DNA of 64,000 nt from Hydrogenophaga sp. BPS33 (GTDB lineage: Bacteria; Pseudomonadota; Gammaproteobacteria; Burkholderiales; Burkholderiaceae_C): the NCBI RefSeq assembly GCF_009859475.1, contig NZ_CP044549.1, positions 2,170,001-2,234,000 on the forward strand, written 5' to 3'. The position numbers and the translations under genes were made by a program. A model generated the notes under the pieces. That model saw only the letters and a list, made by a program, of their open reading frames with translations. It did no database searches and had not been told where the DNA came from. Every line of letters begins with the position of its first letter. The first letter of the stretch is position 1. This document shows, one piece after another, positions 31,828 through 41,416 of this stretch.

Positions 31828-34647
31828 ATGCCAGACGCCCCCACCCCCGCCATTTCCGCCGACACCAAGACCTTGCTGCTGGTCGACGGCTCCAGTTACC
31901 TGTACCGCGCCTTCTTCGCCGGTGGCGAAGCCATGAGCACCACCTTGCCCGATGGCACGGTGCTGAAAACCGGTGCCATCCGCATCATGATCAACATGAT
32001 GCAGAAGCTGCGCAAGGATGTGCGCGCCGATTACGCCGCCTGCGTGTTCGACGCCAAGGGCCCGACCTTCCGCGACGCGCTGTACCCGGAGTACAAGGCC
32101 ACCCGCACCCCCATGCCCGACGACCTGCGCGCGCAGATCGCGCCGATCCACGAAGTGGTGAAGTTGCTGGGCTGGAAGGTGCTGGACGTGCCCGGCGTCG
32201 AGGCCGACGACGTGATCGGCACGCTGGCCCACGTGGCGTCGCAGCAGGGCATCGACTGCATCATCTCCAGCGGCGACAAGGACCTGAGCCAGCTCGTGAA
32301 CGAGCACATCACCGTGATCGACACGATGAACGACCGCAAGCGCGACATTGCCGGTGTGACGGCCGAGTTTGGCGTGCCGCCCAGCCTGATGCTGGACTAC
32401 CAGAACCTCGTGGGCGACCAGGTGGACAACGTGCCCGGCGTGCCCAAGGTGGGGCCGAAGACGGCGGTGAAGTGGCTGCTGGAATACGGTTCGCTGGCCG
32501 CGCTGGTGGAGCGCGCGCACGAGATCAAGGGGGTGGCCGGCGAGAACCTGCGCAACGCGCTGGACTGGCTGCCCAAAGGGCGCGAACTGCTCACCATCAA
32601 GACCGACTGCGATCTGACGGAGCACATCGACGGCCTGCCTTCGCTGGAATCCATCACCATCCGAGGCCAGGAGACCGAGGCGCTCAAGGCCTTCGGCGAG
32701 ACCTACGGTTTCAAGGGACTGGTCAAGTCGCTGTCCCTGCACGATGTGCCGCCGGAACGGATCGCATCGGCCAAGACCGCCGAGGCTGGCATGCCCGGCT
32801 TGTTCGACGAGCCGGACCTGAGCGGCAGCGCCCAGCGCGTGAGCAACCTGCGGTACGACACCATCCTGACCTGGCCGATGTTCGACGATTGGCTGCAGCG
32901 CGTGCAGGCGGCCGAACTGGTGGCGCTGGACACCGAAACCACCTCGCTCGACGAAATGCGCGCCGAGATCGTGGGCATCAGTTTCAGCGTGAAGCCGGGC
33001 GAAGCGGCCTACATTCCGCTGCGCCACAGCGGCCCCGACGCGCCCGAGCAACTGCCGTTCGACGAGGTGCTGGCCAGGCTCAAGCCCTGGCTGGAAGACT
33101 CGGGCAAGGCCAAGCTCGGCCAGCACATCAAGTACGACCGCCATGTGTTCGCCAACCACGGCATCGAGGTGCAGGGCTACGCCCACGACACCATGCTGCA
33201 GAGCTATGTGCTCGAAGTGCACAAGCCGCACGGCCTGGCCAGCCTGGCCGAGCGCCACCTCGGGCGCCAGGGCATCAATTACGAAGACCTGTGCGGCAAG
33301 GGCGCGCACCAGATTCCGTTCGCGCAGGTGGACGTGGCCAAGGCCGCCGAGTACTCGTGCGAAGACAGTGACCAGACGCTGGACGTGCACCAGGCGCTGT
33401 GGCCCCAGTTGCAGGCCGACGACAAGCTGCGCTTCATCTACGAACTCGAGATCGCCAGCAGCGAGGCGCTCTACCGCATCGAGCGCAACGGCGTGCTGAT
33501 CGACGCGCCCACGCTCAGCCGCCAGAGCAACGAGCTGGGCCAGCGCATTGTGGCCCTGGAGCAGGAAGCGTTCGAGATCGCCGGCCAGCCGTTCAACCTG
33601 GGCAGCCCCAAGCAGCTGGGCGAGATCTTTTTCGACAAGCTGGGCCTGCCGGTGATCAAGAAAACCGCGACCGGCGCGCGCAGCACCGACGAAGAGGTGC
33701 TGGAGAAACTGGCCGAGGACTACCCGCTGCCCGCCAAGATCCTGGAGCACCGCAGCCTCTCCAAGCTCAAGGGCACCTACACCGACAAACTCGCGCAGAT
33801 GGCGCTGCCGCGCACCGGGCGCGTGCACACGCACTACGCGCAGGCCGTGGCGGTGACCGGGCGCCTGTCGAGCAACGACCCCAACCTGCAGAACATCCCC
33901 ATTCGCACACCCGAGGGGCGCCGTGTGCGCGAGGCCTTCGTGGCACCGGTCGGCCACCTGATCGCCAGCGCCGACTACTCGCAGATCGAGCTGCGCATCA
34001 TGGCCCACATCAGCGGTGACGAAGCCCTGCTGCGCGCCTTTCACGAGGGCTTGGACGTGCACCGCGCGACCGCCGCCGAGGTGTTTGGCCTGGAGACCGC
34101 GCAGGTCAGCAGCGAGCAGCGCCGTTATGCCAAGGTGATCAACTTTGGCCTGATCTACGGCATGGGCACCTTTGGGCTGGCCAAGGCGCTGGGCATCGAC
34201 AACACCGCGGCCAAGAACTACATCGCGCGCTACTTCGAGCGTTTCGAAGGCGTGCGCCGCTACATGGACGAGACGCGCCAACGCGCCAAGGAGATGGGTT
34301 ACGTCGAGACCGTGTTCGGGAGGCGGCTGGTGCTGCCCGACATCCAGAACGCCAAGGGTGCCAAGCTGGCCGCGCTGGAGCGGCAGGCCATCAACGCCCC
34401 GATGCAGGGCACGGCGGCCGATCTCATCAAGCTGAGCATGGTGGCGGTGCAGAAGGCTCTGGACGACCAACGCCGTGGCACGAAGATGATCATGCAGGTG
34501 CACGACGAACTGGTGTTCGAGGTGCCCGAGGGCGAGGTGGAGTGGCTGCGCACGGAAATCCCACGCCAGATGGCGGGCGTGGCCGCGCTCAAGGTGCCGC
34601 TGCTGGCCGAGGTCGGGATGGGCCCGAACTGGGACAAGGCGCACTGA
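31828..34647 (+). CDS. polA: DNA polymerase I
   Basis: 939 residues with three domains. The 5'-3' exonuclease (about 10-300) starts LLLVDGSSYLYRAFFA. The 3'-5' exonuclease (about 345-550) keeps its acidic residues (ALDTETTSLDEM, GQHIKYDRHVF, YSCEDSDQTLD), so proofreading looks intact. The polymerase domain (about 560-939) has SADYSQIELRIMAHISGD, INFGLIYGMGTFGL and MQVHDELVFEVPE. A CACAAT -10-like box lies just upstream. The ATG at 31828 is preferred to an in-frame start 81 bases upstream that would overlap the divergent gene's leader. Confidence 0.97.
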   Translation: MPDAPTPAISADTKTLLLVDGSSYLYRAFFAGGEAMSTTLPDGTVLKTGAIRIMINMMQKLRKDVRADYAACVFDAKGPTFRDALYPEYKATRTPMPDDLRAQIAPIHEVVKLLGWKVLDVPGVEADDVIGTLAHVASQQGIDCIISSGDKDLSQLVNEHITVIDTMNDRKRDIAGVTAEFGVPPSLMLDYQNLVGDQVDNVPGVPKVGPKTAVKWLLEYGSLAALVERAHEIKGVAGENLRNALDWLPKGRELLTIKTDCDLTEHIDGLPSLESITIRGQETEALKAFGETYGFKGLVKSLSLHDVPPERIASAKTAEAGMPGLFDEPDLSGSAQRVSNLRYDTILTWPMFDDWLQRVQAAELVALDTETTSLDEMRAEIVGISFSVKPGEAAYIPLRHSGPDAPEQLPFDEVLARLKPWLEDSGKAKLGQHIKYDRHVFANHGIEVQGYAHDTMLQSYVLEVHKPHGLASLAERHLGRQGINYEDLCGKGAHQIPFAQVDVAKAAEYSCEDSDQTLDVHQALWPQLQADDKLRFIYELEIASSEALYRIERNGVLIDAPTLSRQSNELGQRIVALEQEAFEIAGQPFNLGSPKQLGEIFFDKLGLPVIKKTATGARSTDEEVLEKLAEDYPLPAKILEHRSLSKLKGTYTDKLAQMALPRTGRVHTHYAQAVAVTGRLSSNDPNLQNIPIRTPEGRRVREAFVAPVGHLIASADYSQIELRIMAHISGDEALLRAFHEGLDVHRATAAEVFGLETAQVSSEQRRYAKVINFGLIYGMGTFGLAKALGIDNTAAKNYIARYFERFEGVRRYMDETRQRAKEMGYVETVFGRRLVLPDIQNAKGAKLAALERQAINAPMQGTAADLIKLSMVAVQKALDDQRRGTKMIMQVHDELVFEVPEGEVEWLRTEIPRQMAGVAALKVPLLAEVGMGPNWDKAH

Positions 34648-34752
34648 GCTCCACAGCGCGTGAAGGCGCACGCCGCGCCATCTTCCCCGCGGATCAAGTC
34701 CGTCCATCGCGCCCATCCATAAGAGCAACTCCGTCGTTGTGATAGGGCAGCT

Positions 34753-34767
34753 TTCGCGAACCGCGAA
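34753..34767. promoter_or_regulatory. Candidate LysR operator upstream of the hydantoinase operon
   Basis: TTCGCG-AAC-CGCGAA is a perfect inverted repeat. Its core from T34754 to A34766 fits the LysR consensus T-N11-A. It lies about 117 bases before the hyuB start, in a 236-bp gene-free gap after polA, and the operon ends with a LysR gene. The rest of the gap shows no feature I can support. Confidence 0.5.
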
Positions 34768-34883
34768 TGCTGGTCGATTCCAAAACTAAACCTCGCACGC
34801 TCTGTCCTTTCTACATTTGCATTCACCGCGTCAACGGCGTCGCACGCCAGCGCGGATAGCCCAATGCAGAGATAGGACACGAC

Positions 34884-36566
34884 ATGCCCGAAGCGCAACG
34901 AGAGATAGATCCCATCACACTTGAGATTTGGTGGAGCCGCCTGGTGGCCATTGCCGACGAAGCAGCGACCGCGCTTTTGCGGACCGCGTTTTCTACGGTG
35001 GTGCGGGAGTCCAACGACTTTGCCACTGTGCTGATGAATCGGCATGGTCAATCGATGGCGGAGTGCACCGGTGGCATTCCCGCTTTCGCCGGCATCATCC
35101 CCCGTACCACCAGGGCCTTTCTGCAGAGCTTTCCCGCCGAAACCTGGCGCGAGGGCGACTGCGTGATCACCAATGACCCTTGGCTCGCGACCGGGCATCT
35201 GCCCGACATCGCAATGGTCACGCCGATTTTCCATCGAGGCCAGTTGGTGGGTTTCGCGGGCTGCGCCGCTCACTCCCCGGATGTGGGGGGAACCCACGGC
35301 GCGGGCAACCAACAAGTGTTCGAGGAAGGCATCTGCATTCCTCCGATGCATCTCTACCGCGGGGGCCAACGCAACGAGGCGATGCTTGAGCTCTTCCTCA
35401 ACAACGTGCGCCTGCCCGAGCAAGTATTGGGCGATCTGGAGGCCCAGGTCACTGCCAACGAGGTTTGTCGCAAGCGCGCAGTGGATTTTCTCTCCGACAC
35501 CGGACTTTCGTCTTTCGACCTTCTCTCGAAGACGGTGCACGAACGCACCGAAGCGGCGATGCGCTCCGCTATCGCAGCGATACCGGATGGATGCTACGTG
35601 GCAGCGATTGACGCCGATGGCTTTGCTCACCATCCGACACACATTCGCTGCACGGTGACCATCGTCGGCGACTCCATGACGGTGGACTACGCCGGCAGTT
35701 CGTCGCAAGTCAATCGAGGCACCAACTGCACGATGAACTACACCCAGGCCTACTCGGTGTACCCCATCAAATGCGTGTTGGATCCGCAGACCCGCCGCAA
35801 CGAAGGCTCTTACCGCGCCATCGAGGTCAAGGCGCCCGCAGGCAGCATCATGAACGCCCGCTATCCCGCTGCAGTGGGCGCGCGCCACCTCACCGGGCAC
35901 TTGCTGTGCTGCGCGATCTACCAGGCTCTGGCGCAGGTGGTGCCAGAGCAGGTCATCGCAGACAGCGGCGGCACGCCCGCCATGCGGGTGCGCTTCAGCG
36001 GCAACCACATGGAACAGGCTCGCTTCTCGCAAACGCTGTTCGCCAGCGGCGGCATGGGCGCGTCGGCGCAAGCCGACGGATTGTCCACAACCGCGTTTCC
36101 GACCAACTCCGGTGCCGGCAGCATCGAGGCGCTCGAGGCGGTGACGCCGCTGCTCGTGCGCCGCAAGGAGTTTCGTGTCGATTCCGGTGGAGCCGGCTGG
36201 CATCGCGGCGGACTGGGTCAGCTGTGTGAAGTGCGCAACGTGACCGACGGTGATATCCAGGTAGCCATTTCCGCAGACCGCCAGCAGCACCCCGCGCGGG
36301 GCATCATGGGCGGAGCGCCGGGTGCACCGACCGCCGTGACACTGGGCAATGGCAAGGCGCTCGACCTCAAGTCCCGCATCGAACTTGCACCTGGCGACAG
36401 CGTCACGTTGGCTTTTGCTGGCGGAGGAGGTTATGGGGACGCCATGGACCGTCCCTTGGCCGACATTCAGCGCGATATCGAATACGGCTATGTGTCGCGC
36501 GACGTTGCTCTTGGCCAGTATCCCCAGCTGAAGGGCGCAGCGGTGGCCGCGGGAGTCGCGCAATGA
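34884..36566 (+). CDS. Hydantoinase B / oxoprolinase-type subunit
   Basis: 560-residue protein of the HyuB family (N-methylhydantoinase B, acetone or acetophenone carboxylase small-molecule-binding subunit). It starts MPEAQREIDPITLEIWWSRLVAIADEAATALLRTAFSTVVRESNDFATVL and has TNDPWLATGHLPDI, HSPDVGG, and FPTNSGAGSIEALEAVTPLLVRRKEFRVDSGGAGWHRGGLGQ, all typical. It needs the HyuA partner for ATP-dependent ring opening or carboxylation. It is first in a seven-gene coupled operon; hyuB before hyuA is the reverse of the more common order. Confidence 0.92.
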   Translation: MPEAQREIDPITLEIWWSRLVAIADEAATALLRTAFSTVVRESNDFATVLMNRHGQSMAECTGGIPAFAGIIPRTTRAFLQSFPAETWREGDCVITNDPWLATGHLPDIAMVTPIFHRGQLVGFAGCAAHSPDVGGTHGAGNQQVFEEGICIPPMHLYRGGQRNEAMLELFLNNVRLPEQVLGDLEAQVTANEVCRKRAVDFLSDTGLSSFDLLSKTVHERTEAAMRSAIAAIPDGCYVAAIDADGFAHHPTHIRCTVTIVGDSMTVDYAGSSSQVNRGTNCTMNYTQAYSVYPIKCVLDPQTRRNEGSYRAIEVKAPAGSIMNARYPAAVGARHLTGHLLCCAIYQALAQVVPEQVIADSGGTPAMRVRFSGNHMEQARFSQTLFASGGMGASAQADGLSTTAFPTNSGAGSIEALEAVTPLLVRRKEFRVDSGGAGWHRGGLGQLCEVRNVTDGDIQVAISADRQQHPARGIMGGAPGAPTAVTLGNGKALDLKSRIELAPGDSVTLAFAGGGGYGDAMDRPLADIQRDIEYGYVSRDVALGQYPQLKGAAVAAGVAQ

Positions 36567-38689
36567 AGAAGACCACACGAATCGGCGTTGACATTGGCGG
36601 CACTTTCACCGATTTTGTGCTGCACGACGAGGCCCGCAGCATCATCCAGACCGGGAAGCGACTGACCACGCCTGAAGCGCCCAGCCGTGCCATTGTGGAA
36701 GGCGTTGAACGCCTGTTGGCAGAAACAAACACGCAAGCGGGACAGATCGCCAGCATCGTGCACGGCACCACGTTGATCACCAACACCGTGCTAGAGCGAA
36801 CCGGCGCGCGCGTTGGCCTGCTGGCCACTGACGGGTTCCGCGACGTTCTGGAAATGGGGCGCGAGAGTCGCTACGACACCAACGACTTGTTCCTGCAACA
36901 GGTGCCGGTGATGGTGCCACGCCCGCTGCGCCATGGAATCGGTGGGCGTATCAAGGCAGATGGGACCGAGCACGCGCCTCTTGACGAAGCCGCCGTGGTA
37001 CGCGCCGTCACCCGGCTCGTTGAAACCGACCAGATCGAAGCCCTGGCCATCGCCTTCTTTCATGCCTACCGAAACCCGGCGCATGAGTTGCGTGCCCGCG
37101 AGATCGTGCACGGTCTTTACCCCCATCTGCTGGTCAGCCTATCGGCCGAAGTGGCACCGGAAATTCGCGAATACGAGCGCACGACCACGACCTGCGTCAA
37201 CGCCTATGTGCAGCCCCGGGTGCACGGGTACCTGGATCGACTGAAGAACGATCTAGCCGCGCTGGGCTTCCAAGGCGACCTGTTCATCATGCTGTCGAGT
37301 GGCGGCATCACCACCATCGAGGATGCCAAGCGTTTCCCTGTGCGGCTGATCGAGTCAGGGCCCGCTGCTGGCGCGATGGCAGCCGCCTTTACCGCCCGCC
37401 AGACGGGTGAGGATCGATTGATTTCCTTCGACGTCGGCGGAACCACGGCCAAGATGTGCCTGATTGAAAAAGGCCGGCCACACATCAAGCACGATTTCGA
37501 GGCAGGGCGCCTGCAGAAATTCAAGCAGGGCTCGGGCCTTCCGCTGAAAGTCACCGTCGTCGACATGATCGAGATCGGCTCCGGAGGTGGCTCCATCGCC
37601 AGCATCGACGGCATGGGCCTCATGAAGGTGGGCCCGCGCAGCGCGAGTTCGGTACCTGGACCCGTTTGCTACAACCGCGGCGGCACCGAGCCCACCGTGA
37701 CCGATGCGGATTTGTTGCTGGGTCACCTGGATCCGGCGTTTTTTCTGGGTGGTGAGATGGCGTTATCCCTGGATCGGGTGCGCAACGCGGTGGACCATCG
37801 GCTGGCCGGTCCCCTCGGGCTGGATCAGGCGACCGCAGCGCGCGGCATCCAGGAAATCGTCAACGACAGCATGGCGGCGGCGACCCGCATGCATCTGGCC
37901 GAGAAGGGAAAGGATCCACGCGATTACAGCCTCTATGCATTCGGCGGCGCGGGGCCGGTGCACGCCTACGGCTTGGCGAAGCTGCTCAAGGTAAAGCGAC
38001 TGATCGTTCCCATGGGCGCGGGCGTGATGTCCGCCTTCGGCTTCCTGGTGGCGGCCCCCGTCGCGGACGAGGTGCGCGGCTACGTCACCGAGTTGCAGCA
38101 TGCCGACTGGGGCCGCGTCAACGCTATGTACGCCGACATGGCGTCATCCGCCAAGGCCATCCTGCAGGGCACCGGCGGCAAGGCTGCCGACGTTGCCCTC
38201 GAATGGTCTGTAGACATGCGCTATGTGGGCCAGGGCTTTGAGGTCACCGTGGGGATCCCCCAGGGCCCGCTCGGCCCGCAACACCTGAGCGCCATACGCC
38301 AGGCCTTCAAGCAGACCTATGCGGAGCGCTTTGATCGCATCGTGGCGGACGTGGGAATCGAAGCCATCAACTGGCGGCTGACCGCCCGCCTGCCAGAGCC
38401 GAGCATCAGCCTCGCTCGCATGCCAGTCGACACGCCCGCCAAGCGTGGTGAGAGAAAGGTGTACTTCGCCGGCTTCGGTGACGTCACGGCTTCTGTCTAC
38501 AACCGCTATGCGCTCAAGCCCGGTCAACGGTTGCACGGACCGGCCGTGGTCGAGGAAAGGGAGTCCAGCTGCAGTTTTGGTCCTGACTGCAGTTTCACGG
38601 TGGACGAGCACTTCAATCTTGTCGTGGACATCGACTACCCCGAGAGCGTGGGTGTCCCGTCGACGGCCTCAACGTTGGTCGCGGCATGA
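36563..38689 (+). CDS. Hydantoinase A / oxoprolinase-type ATPase subunit
   Basis: 708-residue HyuA family protein of the actin-like ATPase fold. It starts RIGVDIGGTFTDFVLHDE, has IVHGTTLITNTVLERTGARVGLLATDGFRD, SEVAPEIREYERTTTTCVNAYVQP, LSSGGITT, a second phosphate loop FDVGGTTAKMCLI, GGGSIASID and DADLLLGHLDP. It would supply ATP-driven activation of a lactam or carboxylate for the HyuB partner. It overlaps hyuB and the dehydrogenase gene by 4 bases each. No third or fourth carboxylase subunit is visible. Confidence 0.93.
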   Translation: MKKTTRIGVDIGGTFTDFVLHDEARSIIQTGKRLTTPEAPSRAIVEGVERLLAETNTQAGQIASIVHGTTLITNTVLERTGARVGLLATDGFRDVLEMGRESRYDTNDLFLQQVPVMVPRPLRHGIGGRIKADGTEHAPLDEAAVVRAVTRLVETDQIEALAIAFFHAYRNPAHELRAREIVHGLYPHLLVSLSAEVAPEIREYERTTTTCVNAYVQPRVHGYLDRLKNDLAALGFQGDLFIMLSSGGITTIEDAKRFPVRLIESGPAAGAMAAAFTARQTGEDRLISFDVGGTTAKMCLIEKGRPHIKHDFEAGRLQKFKQGSGLPLKVTVVDMIEIGSGGGSIASIDGMGLMKVGPRSASSVPGPVCYNRGGTEPTVTDADLLLGHLDPAFFLGGEMALSLDRVRNAVDHRLAGPLGLDQATAARGIQEIVNDSMAAATRMHLAEKGKDPRDYSLYAFGGAGPVHAYGLAKLLKVKRLIVPMGAGVMSAFGFLVAAPVADEVRGYVTELQHADWGRVNAMYADMASSAKAILQGTGGKAADVALEWSVDMRYVGQGFEVTVGIPQGPLGPQHLSAIRQAFKQTYAERFDRIVADVGIEAINWRLTARLPEPSISLARMPVDTPAKRGERKVYFAGFGDVTASVYNRYALKPGQRLHGPAVVEERESSCSFGPDCSFTVDEHFNLVVDIDYPESVGVPSTASTLVAA

Positions 38690-39723
38690 GCATCCATCCG
38701 CATAGGCGCAGGGTGGTGGTCACCCAGCGCTTCTTTGACCAGGCCACGTGCGATTTCTTGACGGCGCACCATTGCGAACCTGTCGTCGCTGAACCGCCGC
38801 CCGGCAAAGGCGACGGTGACCTGTCTGAGGCGGTGTTGCGAGAACTGCTGGCAGATGCCGAGGGTTGGATCGTGGGCCACGCACATGTCACGGATTCTCT
38901 GTTGCTCGCTTTGCCTCGCCTGAAGGTGGTTGCTCGGCGAGGTGTGGGCTATGAGCGCGTGGATGTGGAGGCCGTGCATCGGCGTGGCAAGGTGGCGACC
39001 ATCGCGATTGGCGGCAATGATGCTTGCGTGGCCGACCATGCGCTTGCGTTGATGCTGGCCGTGTCGCACCGCCTGCGTGAAGGGCAGATCCGTCTCGACG
39101 CCGGCGACTGGTCGATACCAATGGGCACGGACTTGTATCGAAAGACCGTGGGCATTGTGGGATTGGGGCGCATAGGGCGCGGCGTGGTGCAGCGGCTGCG
39201 CGGCTTTGAGGCAGACGTTCTGGTCTGCACGCCCACACCGGACGAAGCGTATTGCCGCGCCAACGGCGTTCGCCAGGTCGACATCGACACGCTACTGCGC
39301 GAATCGGACGTCGTCAGCCTGCATGCCCCCTTGACGCCCGAGACCCGCTTCATGGTGGATGCATCAGCGATCGAGAAAATGAAGCCCTCTGCGATCGTCA
39401 TCAATACCGCCCGGGGCGGGCTGGTGAACGATCGCGACTTGCTCGCTGCCCTGGAAGCCGGTCGCTTGCAGGGAGCTGGCCTGGACGTCTTCGTGAGTGA
39501 ATCCGATCCTGCTTATCACGGGGTGTCCCGGGCGTTGATTGCACTGCCCCAGGTCGTTGCAACGCCGCACGCTGGCGCTTCCACCCGAGAGGGGCTGGAC
39601 CGCACCAATCTCATTGCCGCCCGGTCGGTTGTCGACGTGCTGGACGGTGCGACGCCCCCTGCGGCGTGCGTGATTGCCGACGGCCGAACCGTTTCCCACT
39701 CGTCAAAAAAAGGAGAGACATGA
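38686..39723 (+). CDS. D-isomer-specific 2-hydroxyacid dehydrogenase
   Basis: 345 residues, NAD-binding form. The Rossmann loop is TVGIVGLGRIGRGVVQRL. The catalytic Arg is in INTARGGLVNDRDL, and the His is in TPHAGASTREGLDRTN. The sequence ends in a Lys/Ser-rich tail that overlaps the next gene. It resembles phosphoglycerate-dehydrogenase-like enzymes, but the operon points to a product of the hydantoinase step (a 2-oxo or 2-hydroxy acid). Overlaps on both sides are 4 bases. Confidence 0.9.
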   Translation: MSIHPHRRRVVVTQRFFDQATCDFLTAHHCEPVVAEPPPGKGDGDLSEAVLRELLADAEGWIVGHAHVTDSLLLALPRLKVVARRGVGYERVDVEAVHRRGKVATIAIGGNDACVADHALALMLAVSHRLREGQIRLDAGDWSIPMGTDLYRKTVGIVGLGRIGRGVVQRLRGFEADVLVCTPTPDEAYCRANGVRQVDIDTLLRESDVVSLHAPLTPETRFMVDASAIEKMKPSAIVINTARGGLVNDRDLLAALEAGRLQGAGLDVFVSESDPAYHGVSRALIALPQVVATPHAGASTREGLDRTNLIAARSVVDVLDGATPPAACVIADGRTVSHSSKKGET

Positions 39724-41096
39724 GCCATCCTGTCAAAGTATTGGTGCCATCCGGCTCCATCGGCACCGGCGCGCGGCCGCAGCAGCCTTTCGATCTCGGT
39801 GTGAGCCTCAAGCCCGACGTGATCGCAGTGGACGGCGGCTCCACCGATTCAGGCCCCCACTACCTGGGGTCGGGCACCGCCAAATGTTCCCACGGGAGCC
39901 TGCGGGCCGAGCTCAAGCTGCTGATGGAGGCGCGCCACAACTTGGGTGTGCCGCTGATCGTGGGCAGTTGCGGGACCTGCGGTTCCGACCAAGGCGTGGA
40001 CCTGATGCGCGACATCTGCCGAGGGCTTGCTGAGGAACTGGGCCACGCCGTGCGCGTGACCTGCATCTACAGCGAACAGTCGGCTGCGACGGTAAAGACA
40101 GCGCTGGCCGAGGGCCGAATCGGACATCTTGCGCCGCGGATGGAGATCGACGACAGCTTGATCGACCGCTGCTCGCACATCGTCGCTGCCATGGGAGTCG
40201 AACCGATCATCCACGCGCTGCGCGAAGGTGCGGACATCGTGCTGGCTGGGCGCGCCACCGATACCGCGCTGATGGCGGCCGTGCCCATCATGCGAGGCGC
40301 CCATGCTGGCGCCGCCTGGCACGCCGGAAAAATCCTGGAGTGTGGTGCCTTCTGCACGACCAAGCCCGCCAGTGGTGCGGTGATGGCGACGATCGACGAC
40401 ACCGGCTTTACCATCCACGCCCTGGCCGATGGTGCAGAGGCCACGCCGCGTACGGTGCTGGCCCACATGCTCTACGAAAACGCCAATCCCTACGAGCTTA
40501 CCGAGCCCGGTGGCGCATTGAACGTCGAAGCCGCACGGTATGCCGCGCTCGACGAGCGCAACGTACGGGTCGAGGGCTCAACGTGGACGCCCAACGGTGT
40601 TTACACCGTCAAGCTTGAGGGTGCGGCGCCGGCGGGATTCCAGGGAGTGAGCCTGTGCATCATCCGATCGCCCGACTACATCGCGCGTTTCGACGAGTGG
40701 CTCACGCTGCTGGAGTTGAAGGTGCGCGGCAACATCCAGGCCCAGCTCAAGCTGGCGCCCGAAGCCTACGACTTGCAGTTCCGTGCGATCGGCCGCGATG
40801 CCGTGCTGGGCGGGTTGGAGAGCCGCAGGGGGGATCCGGTGGAGATCGGCGTCATGGCGGTGGTGACCACGCCCGAGGCGGCCCGCACCAAAGAGATCAT
40901 CAAACTGCTCAGTCCGCCGATGTTGCACTTTCCGTTGCCGGACGATCCCGTCACGGCGACACACGCCTTCCCTTTGTCACCCTCCTCGATGGACCGAGGC
41001 GTCGTCTACGAGTTCGTGCTGAACCACGTGATGGTCGTGAGCGATCCGCTCGCACCGTTTCGCTTCGTCTCGTCGAATTTCGGACGCATGCAATGA
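39720..41096 (+). CDS. AtuA-family (DUF1446) protein
   Basis: 458 residues. The N-terminal half matches the AtuA/DUF1446 family: VLVPSGSIGTGA, VDGGSTDSGPHYLGSGT, VGSCGTCGSDQGVDLM and LAGRATDTALMAAVPI, giving a conserved, Gly-rich fold. In Pseudomonas the first atu (acyclic terpene utilisation) gene belongs to this family, but its activity is unproven. It is followed by DUF4387, a partner often found alongside. The operon therefore contains two systems that are rarely discussed together. Confidence 0.88.
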   Translation: MSHPVKVLVPSGSIGTGARPQQPFDLGVSLKPDVIAVDGGSTDSGPHYLGSGTAKCSHGSLRAELKLLMEARHNLGVPLIVGSCGTCGSDQGVDLMRDICRGLAEELGHAVRVTCIYSEQSAATVKTALAEGRIGHLAPRMEIDDSLIDRCSHIVAAMGVEPIIHALREGADIVLAGRATDTALMAAVPIMRGAHAGAAWHAGKILECGAFCTTKPASGAVMATIDDTGFTIHALADGAEATPRTVLAHMLYENANPYELTEPGGALNVEAARYAALDERNVRVEGSTWTPNGVYTVKLEGAAPAGFQGVSLCIIRSPDYIARFDEWLTLLELKVRGNIQAQLKLAPEAYDLQFRAIGRDAVLGGLESRRGDPVEIGVMAVVTTPEAARTKEIIKLLSPPMLHFPLPDDPVTATHAFPLSPSSMDRGVVYEFVLNHVMVVSDPLAPFRFVSSNFGRMQ

Positions 41097-41416
41097 GCCC
41101 CTCGAATACCACCCCGTCGCCCACCTATGCGGTGAGGACCAAGAACGCGGGCCCCTTCTGGCTCACCATCGACATTTTCTGTGACGACAAACCGACGTTT
41201 TGGCGCCTGCGCGAAGACCCTCGGCTTTGCGCACAGGCAATCGGCGACCTCCTGAGAACCGACGCCAACAGCGTGAAGATCTTCCACATCGACGCACTCG
41301 ACGTCATCAAGATCAGTCTTCCCCGGCCCGTGGTGCAAGGTGCCGTCGCAGACCGCGACATGCATGGCGCGCAGTGGGCGTATTTGCTGCAGGAACAATT
41401 GGAGAAACCACAATGA
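41093..41416 (+). CDS. DUF4387-family protein
   Basis: 107 residues, recognised as DUF4387. It shows VRTKNAGPFWLTIDIFCDD, then VKIFHIDALDVIKISLPRPVVQGAVADRDMHGAQWAYLL. This small family travels with AtuA/DUF1446 genes, so the two probably form a complex. No catalytic motif can be assigned. It overlaps the preceding and following genes by 4 bases. Confidence 0.85.
   Translation: MSPSNTTPSPTYAVRTKNAGPFWLTIDIFCDDKPTFWRLREDPRLCAQAIGDLLRTDANSVKIFHIDALDVIKISLPRPVVQGAVADRDMHGAQWAYLLQEQLEKPQ

Noticed and set aside
31543..34728. Open frame of 1061 codons on the minus strand over polA
   Set aside because: It is the antisense of the well-supported polA, caused by high GC. His/Val/Arg/Gln-rich composition and no family motifs.
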